From assembly GCA_021521415.1 (NCBI GenBank), contig JAIQDT010000226.1:186001-250000 (forward strand): DNA of 64,000 nucleotides. Reading direction: 5' to 3'. The position numbers and the translations under genes are program-made. Positions 11,488 through 22,720 of the stretch are shown here, piece by piece. How positions within the stretch are numbered: the stretch's first letter is position 1; each line of letters begins with the position of its first letter. The notes under the pieces are model-generated. The model did no database searches and was not told where the DNA came from. It worked only from the letters and a program-made list of their open reading frames with translations. This DNA is from Bidens hawaiensis (taxonomy: Eukaryota > Streptophyta > Magnoliopsida > Asterales > Asteraceae).

Positions 11488-13140
11488 GCGACCAGTTCTA
11501 GCTCGATCCCTGCAAGTTCGGGTTCAACTGTGTAGAAGCGTTCCCATAACGAAAGTTCGAGTGATTCCTCAGCTTCCTCGGGTTCATCCTCCTCGTCATC
11601 ATAAAACTCAGGGCAATTTTCTGTTTTATGCTCGAGCTTACCACAATCTTCACAAACCGGGAATTTCACTCCAACTTTCCCGACTTCTTTCTTCTTACCC
11701 TTTCTGTACCCAGCCAGTTCACGTTCTAACTCAACAATTCCTTCATACTCACTCGTGACTAACTTAACTTACCTGATGGAAGTACCACGTCTTCGTCTTT
11801 CAGCTGCTGCTTCTGCCTTGGAATCTTCACACATGAACTCTAAAAATTCCCAATCATTTTCCTCAGGCTGATTCAACAACTGACCATTACACGAGGCTTT
11901 AAGATTATTTCGGTCCTCGTATGTCAAACCGTCAACAAAACATTTCACCAGTTCTCACAAGTCAATCTGGTGGTGTGGGCATTTTCTGATCATATCCTTA
12001 AATCTGGCGAATGCTTCATGGAATAATTCACCCGATAACTGTGAAAAATTAAGAATTTCCATGCGGGCCTTGCTCATCTTCGACTGCGAATAATACTAGT
12101 TCAGAAACACTTTCTGCATCTCGGCCCAATTTCTGATACTGTTCGTCGGTAGTGAGTTAAAATAGAGTTTTGCTTTGTCTTTTAATGAAAACTGGAATAA
12201 CTGCAACCGAACTTCATCTTGATCAAACGTACCATCACCAATAGACCCGCAAATAGCTGAAAAATCGGTCAAGTGAGAATACGGGTCTTCCGAAGCCATC
12301 CCGTGGAAATGAGGAACGATGGCCGGGACTTAAAAGTTTGCTGTCCCACACTCGTTACTGTGGGACCAACGGGAATGCTCCATCCGAAATAGCCGGTCTG
12401 AATCGACTGTTAACACCATGAACAGGGGCCATATAATTCCTCCTAAGCCCCCCGGGGTTTCCCAAACCGCCCCGGTTAACCTGAATATTTCGAACTCTTT
12501 CGAGCCGTTCTGCCCAATTCACCATATCTCGACCCCTTCCATTTCTATTAACTAGTTCAACCAGTCTTTGATTAACTGGTTCTTCCACCTCTTCCTCCCA
12601 ATTATCATCACCCATGTCTTCCTGCTCAACAACCTCGTTCTCGGGCTCAACTGCCCGATTACCTCTAACCCATCGGTCTACCTCATTATCAACTGCCCGA
12701 AAACCATCGCTCCCATTATTATTTTCCCCCTAGTCTTCATCTTCTGTCGGAATACCCGATTGAACATCATCGATATTTATCCGAACTCAGCGGTTGCGGT
12801 TATTATTTGGAACTGATGGTCCGGCTTGGTCAAAGTTGAGGTTTAGGTTTCGGTTTTGGTTTCGAGTTCTAGAAGCACGAGCTGAGTAAATTTGGTCATT
12901 TTGGTTATTAAAGTTTGGTGGGTTAGGTATGTTGTCTGGGTGAAACGCGTTATTTTGTGGGGGTGGGTCTCGGTTTTGGTTATAGTTCTGGTTCTGGTTT
13001 TCATTTTGGTTCTGGTTCTGGTTCTGGTTATGATCTTCCATCTCTGAATTTATGTTTTGTACTCGGTTCTGCCGAGCTAATCTCTCGATTTCGGGCTCGT
13101 AAGTTAGCGGAGACTGTCGGCCCGAGTGGCGGGTGCGCAT
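11481..13140 (-). pseudogene. Athila-like gag of F
   Basis: Capsid-nucleocapsid polyprotein in broken pieces. N-terminal part 12787-13140 starts at MRTRHSGRQSPL and contains an Asn/Gln run (NQNQNQNQNEN-type, 12978-13030). The piece at 12355-12615 is Gly, Asn and Arg rich. The retrotransposon gag core at 12096-12299 shows EDPYSHLTDFSAICG and FQFSLKDKAKLYFNSLP. A CX2C...H...C knuckle, CEDCGKLEHKTENC, lies at about 11612-11655. Stops and frameshifts separate the parts. Confidence 0.8.
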
Positions 13141-13286
13141 AAACCTGTAATATGCACAACTAACACAACCCGCCTAAAATACAGAAAAAATAAAATTTAA
13201 ACAAAAAATTGAAAATTAAAAGCTAAAATTAAAACTAAAATAAACACAAAAATTTAATTAACACGAAAGACACTCAGTGCACTAAC

Positions 13287-13304
13287 TCCCCGGCAACGGC
13301 GCCA
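13287..13304 (-). other. Primer binding site of F
   Basis: Element orientation TGGCGCCGTTGCCGGGGA, 18 nt, three bases from the 5' LTR end at 13308. This is the primer site commonly seen in Athila-like plant Ty3 elements, usually attributed to tRNA-Asp. Confidence 0.93.
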
Positions 13305-13307
13305 TTT

Positions 13308-14449
13308 TGATGATCGTCATTCGAGTCAATCAAAAGCCTAATTATTCTAAATAGTTAGAGCAAGTAGGGTATCGTATCACAAGGAGTATGTGGTCAAGGT
13401 ATTCATGTAACATATTTCTAATTATGAAGTGAATGATTTTTAGTGCTGATCACACAAGCAATAGTTTGAATTTAAAGAACTAAGCAACGAACAAGAAATC
13501 AAATATTAAGCAGTTAACAAACAAATCACACCCGGGAATTCAAGTAAGCAACCAACAGTTATCTCATGCAACCTAACAGATTAATTATTAGTGATTAACT
13601 GAAAAATGAACAATCAGACAAAACCTTAGACCTCAACAATTACTTTACACACGACACTAGTTATCAAACAGTCCTTGCCAGTGTGACTCGGTTAAGGGCA
13701 ATTCTATGTTTTATCGTATTCAATCTAACCAAACGGTTATATGATTAATTATCTAGCAACTGGTAACAGATCGTTCAGACCAACATAAACCTAAACCGAC
13801 CAAACACACAGAAATACCAAACATCAGTAATCATATATCAACCATCAATAATAATGCACAAATGTTCTTAATCACATGAGAAAAACTGTAAAGGTTACAA
13901 ACTATACATACCAGGTGCAATTCTAGGAGATTAGCCGAGCTGTGACATCATCAAATCTTCGATACGAATGATATGGATCATGCGGGAGGTCTTGGCACAA
14001 GCTATGGTGATGGAAAACGCCTCTTGGAGCTGCTGGAATCGCCTTTAGTTCGTCAAAATGGAGTTAGGGTTATCTTTTGATGAAGAATAAGATATAACCT
14101 AAAATTCTCATCTGCACACCCATCGCGGTACGCGACGGGGTCTTCTATGCGCGATTGACCAAAAAGTCAACCTTTATTTTACCACCCATCGCAGTACGCG
14201 ATGGGTTCCTCAGCAAGCCCATCGTGTACCGCGATGGGACTTGTTACAGCAATCTTCAATACATTTCATCGTTTTGCGTGTTGGACATCCCGGGTCTTCA
14301 TTCCGTGTCACAACAGGTCCATATTGAGTACTTTAACGCCTGTGACCTGAAATCCAATAATACACGTATGAAGTATCGATAGTTCTAGAATAAACAGTTA
14401 AAACTAAATAATAAACGAACTAAAACATATACAAATTAACCGACAATCA
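13308..14449 (-). repeat. 5' LTR of F with three CG palindromes
   Basis: 1142 bp. Imperfect palindromes of the form CCCATCGCG + 3 nt + CGCGATGGG stand at 14119-14139, 14185-14205 and 14218-14238. In element orientation they precede a TATA-like GTTATATCTC by about 25-30 bp. This arrangement parallels that in the LTRs of C, D and E. Confidence 0.92.
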
Positions 14450-14454
14450 CATAC
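14450..14454. repeat. Target site duplication of F (CATAC)
   Basis: CATAC here and at 6845-6849 flank the two LTR ends exactly, giving the insertion point of F in A. Confidence 0.9.
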
Positions 14455-15789
14455 TCATCACATTTCTTGCACCACAATATTCCCTTGTATTTCTCATGAT
14501 CACTTCCCTTTTTGAACCTTTCACTTGGACTAGGTGCTTTGACTCCACGTTTCTTATGAGTTTTAAACAATCAAAATCAATTGAGAAAGGAACAAATTCC
14601 TCAATCTTGATGTCTTGTCTTTCAATCTTGCTTTTGACAAACACAATTTCCTGCATATTCAAAGGTTCTTCATCTTGACTTTCTGTATGTCTTAACTGTC
14701 TCTTCTCATATTCTTCCATGGTTTCCACCTCCCCAAAGTCAAACACCTCATGACTAGAGAAAATAGGGTAAACTGGAATAAAGTTCTCAACATTAACTTC
14801 TTCAGTTTCTCTTTTCTGTTTGTTTTTACTTATCCTCTCCAATACATCCTTGCTTGGTGGCCTGACTGCATTGTAGCTTACTTTCTTTCTCTCACATATA
14901 TCAAAAGATACATGTTCTCTCCTTATTCTTTCATTCTGTTTCTTTATTTTTGGTGTTACTAGAGGTAGCAATGGAAGTTTGTCTATTGACTCAGGTTTCT
15001 TTATCTTTCTTCCTCTTTCAGCAGCCTTGATCTCTTCATCAGTGATATGATCACTTAACTCACTCAAATCTTCCTGATTCAGATCATCAGAATCAAAGTC
15101 ATCTTCAGAGACTTGAACTCCAATTGACTTGTCTTCTTTCCCTTCTTCCTTTACCACAAACTCTCCTACTTCATTCACCTCAACATTCTTGTACAGATCA
15201 AAAAATTCTTCTTTTTCTTAAAAGACATCTCTGAATTGTTGTAGATATGCATCACTTTTCTCTTTATTAACTTTTGGCATAAAGTTGTTGTTGAATGGTG
15301 GTGGAACTGGTTTGTATTTATCTTCCTCTTTTACTTGGTTTAGAATACCACAAATGTTTCCTGTGGAAACCAAGTTCTTCAAAAATTCAATTTCAATCTG
15401 CAGGTTGTGTTCTGCACCTTTTCTTCAACAATCATTTTCTTCAACCCATCTATCTCAGTGGTGTACCTTTTCTGAGCTCTGAAACTACTTACACAGTCAT
15501 CTTCTAAACTTTTCATCTTTTCTTCACTGATCAGCTCACTAGCCTCATACCCATTGATAATACTTTGTTTCCTAAAACACTCACTTTCCAGCTTGCCTAC
15601 TTTTGTTTTCAAATCATTGATAATTTCATTCAAATCAACAGTAGGAGCAGAGTGTACCTGAGATGATGATCCAGCTTCTTTCTCAATCAAGGCCATAAAT
15701 GCCACATTTGCTCTCTTGATGTCATCTGCAATGTCTTCTTCATGATTTCTCCAATCAAAATTACCCTCATGCTGTGTAGTTACAACCAC
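14455..15789 (-). pseudogene. gag C-terminal coiled-coil linker of A, right of F
   Basis: Resumes element A after insertion F. ORF parts at 14455-15178 and 15379-15789 are highly charged. The first is Glu/Lys rich (VNEVGEF-type start, many EE and KK pairs); the second has heptad-like spacing (DLNEIINDLKTKVGKLESE and MKSLEDDCVSSF) typical of the coiled coil found after the zinc knuckle in these Copia gags. No catalytic motif. Stops near 15215 and 15380. Confidence 0.6.
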
Positions 15790-17254
15790 ATTTCCTTGAT
15801 TTCTGGGTTAATTTTGGTTGGTTGGGACTGATTTGTTTGAAACAGTTTGAAGGTTTTGGTTGGTGTTTCTTTGAAAACTTGATTATGTGGCACAACTTGA
15901 TGATGATTGTTTATTTGAGGCTGAAAGTTGTTGAAGTTAGGATTATAGTTGTTGAAGTTGTTGTTGTTAGGATTGTTGGTTCTCTGCTGGTTCTATTGAT
16001 ATTGATGCTGCTGATTTCTTGACTGGTTTTTGAACTGGTTCATTTGACTGTTTCTGGGCATGTTACATTCTCTGGAAAAATGACCAGGCTTTTGGCAGTT
16101 ATAGCAAATGGCTTTTGACTTATCAAAACCAATTCTTTCATTTGGCCCTAATAGAAGTGATCTACCAGTCCTGTTGTATAGCCTCTTGCTTCTACGAGCC
16201 AACATGGCTGCTTGCCATTTCAAATCCATGTCCTCCAAATCATCAGCATCTATCTGCTCAAGGTCATCCTAGATGACACTGGTATGAATCAGATTCTTTG
16301 CTACAAAAGCATTGTATGATTCTGTAAAAATGGAGAACAAAGTCTGTGTTTCACTTCCTTGGCCATTTCCACCACCAGTATAAGGTACATGCCCACTTGC
16401 CATTGAGGCAGAATCAGTATCATCAATCAGTTGGACATTGAACCTTTGCTGGTTACCATGGTGACTTGTGCTACCATCAACAAAAGATTTAGGTGTATCC
16501 ACACCATGCTCAACTGGTTCCTCTATGATGGGAATCTGTTATTGGTTTTTGGTTGACAAGTTGCCATAGGTGCAATGAGAGCATTGGTGACATGGAAACA
16601 TGGCTTCTCTTCTTTGATCATCTCATTTTCAATCATTTCAATTTCTGCAGCCTGAAGGAAGCACACTACATCATCCACTTTCAAATCATTGAAATTGGAC
16701 GTTTGAAGGATAAATTTGCAGGCAGTGTACCATTCCTTAGGCATTGAGTTGAGCAGCTTGGTATTCAAATCAAAGTCAGTCATCACATAGTGAGTTGTTC
16801 TCAGCTCATTCACAATTGCTAGAAATCTTTCTAGAATTGACTTCAATATCTCTCCATCCTTGTACTTCAATCTCTCTAGCTGTTGCTTGAGCCTTTGCTT
16901 TTTGATGTTCTTCAACTCAGTGTTTCCCTCAAACATCTCAAGGATTGTATCATACATAGCCTTTGCGGTGCCATGATGTGCAACCTTGGTAAGTATTTCC
17001 CAAGACAGTCCTAGCTTTATCATTGCTAAGGCCATGTCATCTACTTTCCTCATTCTTTCATGCACAGCTGCAGTTGTAGCTAGATTTGCACCCTTAGTAG
17101 TGTCTTGTGGACCATTCTTAATTGAGTTCCACATATCCACGTCATTATAGCAAATTGCTGCTTCAAATAAGACCTTCCATTTTGTGAAATTTTCTTGTCC
17201 ATAAAGTCTAGGAATCTTATTAGTAGACACCTCTTGTTCTTCGTAACCAAACAT
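15790..17254 (-). pseudogene. gag of Copia A
   Basis: Nucleocapsid-capsid region. The capsid part (16523-17254, MFGYEEQEV start) shows LYGQENFTKWKVLFE, MWNSIKNGP, KAMYDTILEMFEGN and LLNSMPKEWYTACKF, which fits the UBN2-type gag of Copia elements. The start at 17254 is preferred over an upstream Met at 17302 because homologous gags begin close to this point. The zinc knuckle CYNCQKPGHFSREC is at about 16050-16095. A stop separates 16269-16502 from 15993-16238. Confidence 0.83.
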
Positions 17255-17544
17255 TGGAAAATCAAAAACAGTTAATTTGAAAGAGACAAATTTTAAAAAC
17301 AATCAGATCTGAGAACCGGTTTTATAGATCTGATGAATCTGGTGCGATTAGAACAAGATTTAGAAGTAAATATTCAAACTTTAATTGAAATAAGAAAAAG
17401 AAAACACCGGAAAGTTGTAGATTTGAATGGAAATGAAGAACATAGCAGTTGACGTCACTCTTTAATGGAACAGTGTTCTGCTTACGTCATTGTTCTTCAG
17501 ATCTTCAATCAGCAATAAATTTCTTAATAAAATAACAGTGTCCA

Positions 17545-17556
17545 GCTTTGATACAA
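17545..17556 (-). other. Primer binding site of A
   Basis: Element orientation TTGTATCAAAGC, a 10 of 12 match to the tRNA-iMet complement TGGTATCAGAGC, two bases from the 5' LTR end at 17559. Confidence 0.75.
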
Positions 17557-17558
17557 CT

Positions 17559-18714
17559 TGTCAGGTCCCCGATTGTTGGTAAATCTTAAACAAATTAAGT
17601 CATAACTCACACAATAATGTGTTGACAAGAGAGTTAATGACGGGTTGCTATATTTAGTAAAAAAAACTGTTTGATAAAGGCAGAATCAATAACAAACGAT
17701 TTAGTTGCTGAACAATTAATCAAAGGTAACTAACACACAAGATTCACTCAAAAGATTTTCATTTATATAATATAAATCATACAAACGATAATCGATTTAG
17801 GGTTTCTTGATGGGAAAGTTATATCCGTACGATTCTAGGGCAGCCGTCACTTTCAATAATATTATTTCTTATCTGAAAATTGTAAAGGCTAAAATCCGTC
17901 TGCAGGAGGCGTGCCCTAAATTATTCTATTTATAGGCCTGCCACCTCCTGACAGCTGTCATTCCTTCTAGAAACCCTAATGATTAAAACGTATTCAAATT
18001 ACATATTCAAAACTATACTGTGTAAAACAAGTCTTCTGGGTAGGCCTTGTAGCAGTATTAACTTTTCTGAGTAGACTGTGTGCTCTGCCTTCCTTTAGAC
18101 TTGGTAACATAGAAGTGTGCCCGGGAACAGTTTTTCCGGGTAGGCTTTACTTGACCTAGTAGACTTCAATCCTCTTGATTATATCAGACTTTGCCCGACA
18201 TAATCTTACGAGCAACCTTGTTCTTCAATGATCCCTTCAACTCATTGCCAGGAAATAACTTATTAGCAAAGTGTGCTCGGTAGCACTTGTACCCTGCTTG
18301 AGTTGAACCCTGCCTGATGTTACTTGAGATATTTCATTACACATCAAGCTTACTCGGACCACTAGTATTATTAATGAATACCTTGCAGATCTTCCAATCA
18401 CTTGGCTTCTTGAGCTTGGTTAGCCAAGAGCTTACTCTGAAGTAAACCTTACTCGGCTATGAAGAACAAACTTGCTAGATAAAGTGATCCCTGCCCAGGT
18501 ATACACTAATTAGTGAACCTCGCTAGGATATGCACTAATTGGTGAACCCTGCTCGGATATGCATTGCCTAGTGGACGAAATATCGTGCCCGACTAAATAA
18601 AACCCTGCTCGGATGTCTCAGGTGTGCCCGGTTCCATACTTAGCGATTTTCAAGGAGGTTGAGAATATTCCAATCTTTCATATACTTCTCTTAAGTCAAA
18701 TCTTTGACTCAACA
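17559..18714 (-). repeat. 5' LTR of Copia A
   Basis: About 1156 bp, ends TGTTGAGTC...CCTGACA in element orientation. Homologous to the A' LTR at 24496-26009, sharing the GTGTTGACAA block and the region around the TATA box. U3 (18010-18640) contains about 14 TGCYCGG-type motifs. No second copy is in the window, so the target duplication cannot be checked. Confidence 0.82.
17926..17935 (-). promoter_or_regulatory. TATA box of the A LTR
   Basis: CTATAAATAG in element orientation, downstream of the motif-rich U3. The A' LTR has the matching CTATAAAAGG. Confidence 0.6.
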
Positions 18715-19207
18715 AATGTTCATATAAATCTTCAAATCATCAAGCAAATTTACAAATCTGGAAATTCCCAGATTCAAACAACCCTTTAGACGTCCACAGA
18801 TTTTTTGATTAATCGATCAAAACTTAATCAAATTTTATAAAGTATAGCTTAAAAAATTCGTAATATTCCCGCGGACAAACCCAAAACAATCTAAACATCC
18901 ATAACCATTTCTTTCCTAATCCAAAATTCGAATTAAACAAAAACAAAAACTTTGTTCATTTACCACCTAGTCTCAACTCAATTCTATTACCAATCAATCC
19001 AACAAACCAATTCAACAACCAGAAACCTTTCACTATCAAAACAAAACTGATATTCAGTCAGATCAACATTTAATTAACAACTCAACATACTAATTAAATG
19101 AAAATCGAAAAACAGAGACTCGAATCTCTAATTAAACAATTAATCTATGAATTAACCTTCAATTCATATTGAATACCTTAACATAAACATAATCTAACCC
19201 TGGTAAA
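18715..19207 (-). other. Leader-like sequence next to a B primer site
   Basis: AT-rich, no coding content. It lies immediately downstream (minus strand) of the primer site at 19208-19218, so it looks like the untranslated leader of a B-type Copia element, cut off at 18714 by element A. Confidence 0.5.
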
Positions 19208-19218
19208 GCTCTGATAAC
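19208..19218 (-). other. Primer binding site of a B-type element
   Basis: Element orientation GTTATCAGAGC, close to the tRNA-iMet complement TGGTATCAGAGC, three bases from the LTR end at 19222. It lies on the side of the LTR away from the B pol remnants. Confidence 0.65.
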
Positions 19219-19221
19219 TCT

Positions 19222-19811
19222 TGTTGAAACACAATAGAGCTTCAATCAATTGATTCCGTCATATCTATTGAACAATGAAACTAGTTATTTGAAATATATT
19301 TATGTATAAGGAGCTTGATAATATTAATTAAAGTGTTGGGAGGACAACTGGGCGGAGTAACGACACATCAGAAATAACTTTATAAAACACATAAATTAAA
19401 CTTAGGCATAATAGCCTATATATAGAAGATGAATGCCATTCGTTACACACTCCGTAAAGAATGGTCTTCATTCGTCTTCATTACATAAGTAATCAGAATG
19501 GTATAGCGAATGACTCATTCGCAATACCCCATTCGTCAACATTCCATGACAAATGGATACATTACATAACGATTAAGGTCCATTGGTTAAACATCCTTTA
19601 CGAATTAACATATAATAAAGACAATTAAAGTTCATTGTTAAACATCCTTAACGAAAGAACACTAATAAACACTAATGGTCTCATTCATTAAACATCCTTA
19701 ACGAAAGAGCCAAATCATAACGTGTGGGACTTAAAATTAGTAAATTTAAATAATAATAATAGATTACATAATAATTACAAAGACTCGAGACGATAAAACA
19801 GTGTACTTACA
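19222..19811 (-). repeat. LTR of Copia family B
   Basis: 590 bp, element ends TGTAAGTACACTG and GTTTCAACA. Homologous to the D LTR, sharing GTCTCGAGTCTTTGTA and the TTCGTTAAGGATGTTTAA hairpin motif. It carries several ATTCGTTA-type inverted repeats between 19430 and 19710, including one with 13-bp arms (one mismatch) at about 19510-19540, just upstream of the TATA box. Confidence 0.78.
19416..19425 (-). promoter_or_regulatory. TATA box of the B LTR
   Basis: CTATATATAG, identical to the box in the D LTR and directly downstream of the inverted-repeat region. Confidence 0.6.
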
Positions 19812-20369
19812 TCTACTGAAACATAATGTTTGAGTATGACAAGCTATTACATTTCTGCCTTCATTACCAAGACTTTTGCAAGAATTCTAACCCATCTTTC
19901 AATTTGGCTAGTTAGGTTTAGATCACTTATTTCGAATTCTTATTTGTTTAAAAGCCTACCAATGCACCAAATATTAATCAATAGACTTAAATACTTATAA
20001 TTTACGGTACTTGGAACAAGATAATCAATGTAGTATCATCTTACTTTTATGCTCCAAAACTCATTTTGAGGAGCATTTTCTATTGTTTTTATATTTTTCA
20101 CATTTTTCTATGTTTTCAGATTTTATACTTTTTAAAAGTTTTTTTTAACTTTTAAGTTTTTTCAATTGTTTTTGTATTTTCCCAAATCATTTCTCCCCCT
20201 AAAAGCAAAAACTATTTAAAGAAATAATATTTACAGAGAAATATGTCCTCCATGAATGGCTATTCAAGGTTGAAATCCATAACATCGGGATCACTAACTT
20301 TCCCACCTCCCAAATTTTTAATACCATTATGCCACAACAAATTCAAAAATCTTTTTTTTATCGAAATCT
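19812..20369 (-). other. Post-pol non-coding remnant of B
   Basis: Non-coding. It matches D 52900-53200 in blocks (AGCCAAATTGAAAG near 19900 and GGCAGAAATGTAATA near 19855). A hairpin formed by ATGCTC and GAGCAT arms around 20045-20075 is present in both. In B the LTR follows directly at 19811 without a purine tract, while D continues for 5 kb, so B has lost its accessory ORF region. A tract reading GCTTTTAGGGGGAGAA in element orientation lies at 20191-20206. Confidence 0.6.
20191..20206 (-). other. Polypurine-like tract just after B RNase H
   Basis: GCTTTTAGGGGGAGAA in element orientation, looking like a normal Copia plus-strand primer, yet about 380 bp before the LTR. D has the equivalent TTTTAGGGGGTGAAAA at 52396-52413. 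Confidence 0.5.
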
Positions 20370-20890
20370 TTAGTAAAAAGATCGGCTTTTTGTTCGTCGG
20401 TGTGAAATTTTTCTATCGATATGTTTAGTTTTAGAGTGACTTACCGGGTTCTTAGTTATAGATATAGCAGCAGTGTTATCTACAAAAATAGGAGTAGTAA
20501 GAAATTTCAAACTGTAATCGCGCATCTGTTGTTGTATCCATAAAACATGAGAACAATAACTTGAGGCGTCCACGTACTCAGCTTCACAAGTAGATAGCGA
20601 TACAGTTGTCTACTTCTTACGATGCCATGTCACCAACCTACTACCAAAGAATTGACAACCTGCGGTGGAAGATTTAGTGTTCAGCTTGTAGCTTCAATAA
20701 TCCGAATCTGAATATGCTCTCAGCTCAAATACATCATCTCGTGGATACCAAAGACCGACCCCTTGACATCACTTAAGATACCGAAGTATCCGTTTCACTA
20801 ACGATAAGTGAGAGACTCTTGGATTGGATTGATATCTGGCGCACAAACACTTAGGATACAAGATGTCTGGTCTTGATGTAGTGAGGTACT
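20370..20890 (-). pseudogene. Copia RNase H, element B
   Basis: RNase H remnant. STAGCQFFGSRLVTWHRKK, then STCEAEYVDASSYCSHVLWI, then TTPIFVDNTAAISITKNP and KTKHIDRK are readable across several frames. Upstream, ASRPDILYP-type and ARYQSNPRVSHLS blocks join it to the RT. Several stops (near 20575, 20610, 20690) show it is dead. Confidence 0.8.
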
Positions 20891-21460
20891 TGAGGGAACC
20901 AGTCATAGAACGATAAAGTGTTTCGTCAACCTTCTCCCTGGTGGGATCAGGACCAATTCCATGATTAAACGGGATAGGAGTGTATAATCGACGGTGCCAG
21001 GAACAAAGCCATTCTCAAACAGGTGTTGAGACAATGTTTCATACCATACTCTCGGGGCTTGATGTAATCCGTAAAGAGCTTTGTCGAGAAAATACACCTT
21101 TTCTTTGTGGATTGGATCGACAAACCCTGGTGGTTGTCCCACATCAAATTCTTCACCCAATTTACCATTAAGAATAGCAGTCTTTACATCTAGCTGATAA
21201 ACCCTGAATCCTTTCCAAGATGCAAAAGCTAAGAAAATTCTGATTCCCTCAAGTCTAGAAATGGGAGCATAGACTTTATTGAAGTCGATTCATTCCCTTT
21301 AATTAAAATAAAGAACCACCAATCGAGCTTGTTTCTGACAATGATTCCATTTTAGTTCCTTTTACACTTAAAAACCCACATGGTATTTATGCATTATTTG
21401 TCATCGTGTAGATCAACAAGTTACCGCACACCAAGTTTCTCAAACTGTAAAAATTCTTCT
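20891..21460 (-). pseudogene. Copia reverse transcriptase, element B, palm deleted
   Basis: The RT fingers region is readable ([34 protein letters not shown]). Immediately after GTVDYTL, at about 20975, the sequence passes to FNHGIGPDPTREKVDETLYR, which in intact relatives lies about 75-80 residues further on. The segment containing YVDD and MGEMNFFLG is therefore deleted and the enzyme could not work. Stops and frameshifts also affect 21170-21460. Confidence 0.8.
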
Positions 21461-22720
21461 TGCATCACATTGACCCAACTTTCTTCTGTCAACGCTTGTT
21501 TATAGGTCTTCGGTTCGATTTGCGAGATAAAACATTTCAACGAGAACCGATTTTGAAGAGGAGCAACTTCTGTATAGTAACAACGAAGCCTCTGGTCGAT
21601 TTGACTTCGAGTTTAAACTACAGTATTAACTTCATCAGTAATGTTCTATTCTGGGTGATAAGATAATGTTTGAGGAATAACTTCATCAAGAACCACCACA
21701 TCAGTTGGAAGATTAGTAACATTCTCTTCTTCAACCACTACAACAGAAACAAATTTCGGTTGAACCAAGGACTCAATCACATCATCGTGATCCTCACCAT
21801 CATCATAAAAGGATGATGCAGCCGGTGAATCTTCAAACGGATCATCAACAAGTGTTGTCGGGTCATCAGTGAACAATGGAACTTCTGGTGTTGTAATTTC
21901 TTCACTAATTCCTTCACCCAAATATTGTAGAAATAACATTGTGGCCATTTCATCAGTGATTTCCTCTTTAGGAAATGTGAAAAAACTCCACAAACTGTCA
22001 TAATCAAACATCCACGAATCGCCCTTTCGTTCAATTGGAGTAGCATAACGTTGACAGTCAACATGCTGCACTTGCACAATCCAGTTAATGCTAGGTAAAA
22101 ACACTCGTCGTGCGTACTTAGCACCAAATTTACCATTAGGATCAAGAACATTACATTGTGATCCAAACGGCTCAAGCCACTTTATGTTCGGCTTTCGTCG
22201 ATTAAGTAACTCGAAATAATTTTTACCAAACTTCTTTACCATTAGAACGCGGTTGAGAGTGTAACAAGCCAAGGCAACTGCTTCTGACCAATAGATAACT
22301 GATAATTTCGAATAAGCCAACATAGCCCTTGCTGTTTCAATAAAAGTCCTATTATTGCATTCAGCAACTCCATTCTGTTGCGGAGTATAAGGAGCATTGA
22401 ATTCATGAAGAATACCACGTTCATCACAATATTGAAGCATTTGGTCGTTCCTTAACTCGGTACCATCCTCGCTTCTGATTCTTCTGATCGGCAGATTATA
22501 TAAAATCTCAAGTTTCTTGAATAATATCATTAAGTTGTCGAAGGTATCATATTTCGACTCAAGAAACATCACCCACGAGAAGTGTGAGTAATCATTAGTG
22601 ACCACCAAACAATAAATTTCCCCGGTGACACTTTTGACATTCACAGACGAAACAAATCCATGTGAACCCTCTCGAAAGGTAAACTGATTGAGTTAATAGA
22701 CTTTGTCGGGTGAGACTTCT
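21461..22720 (-). pseudogene. Copia integrase, element B
   Basis: Largest intact stretch is 21646-22644. It shows VVTNDYSHFSWVMFL, then RRIRSEDGTELRND where the second catalytic Asp of the usual RSDNGTEF is Glu, then PYTPQQNGVAECNNRTFIE with the catalytic Glu kept. LEPFGSQCNVL and an acidic C-terminal linker follow (about 21700-21900). The zinc-binding N-terminal part upstream of 22644 is broken by stops. Confidence 0.82.

Larger units (their letters stand above)
6850..14449 (-). mobile_element. Athila-like Ty3 element F, gag-protease only
   Basis: A structurally complete minus-strand element: 5' LTR 13308-14449, primer site 13287-13304, gag and protease 13140-10298, purine tract 8004-8026, 3' LTR 6850-8003. 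Both LTRs run from TGATGA to ATCA in window orientation (TGAT...TCA in element orientation). The 5-bp duplication CATAC stands at 6845-6849 and 14450-14454. The internal part is 5.3 kb and lacks reverse transcriptase, RNase H and integrase, so F had to move with enzymes from another element. Its LTRs differ by several percent, so insertion is not recent. Confidence 0.93.
1..18714 (-). mobile_element. Copia retrotransposon A (3' end beyond left edge, split by F)
   Basis: A degenerate Copia element read right to left: 5' LTR 17559-18714, primer site 17545-17556, gag, protease, integrase, RT and RNase H down to about 2556, then a long non-coding tail to the left edge. The gene order PR-IN-RT-RH is that of Copia (Pseudoviridae). 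Element F is inserted at 6850-14449. Without F about 11.1 kb of A is visible and neither its accessory ORF nor its 3' LTR has been reached, so the complete element would be unusually long, as D is. Sirevirus-like lineage is my reading of the RT and RNase H flavour, not a tested assignment. Confidence 0.9.

Noticed and set aside
17440..17470. Possible second primer site between the A gag and LTR
   Set aside because: No match to a tRNA 3' end; the site at 17545-17556 next to the LTR is better.
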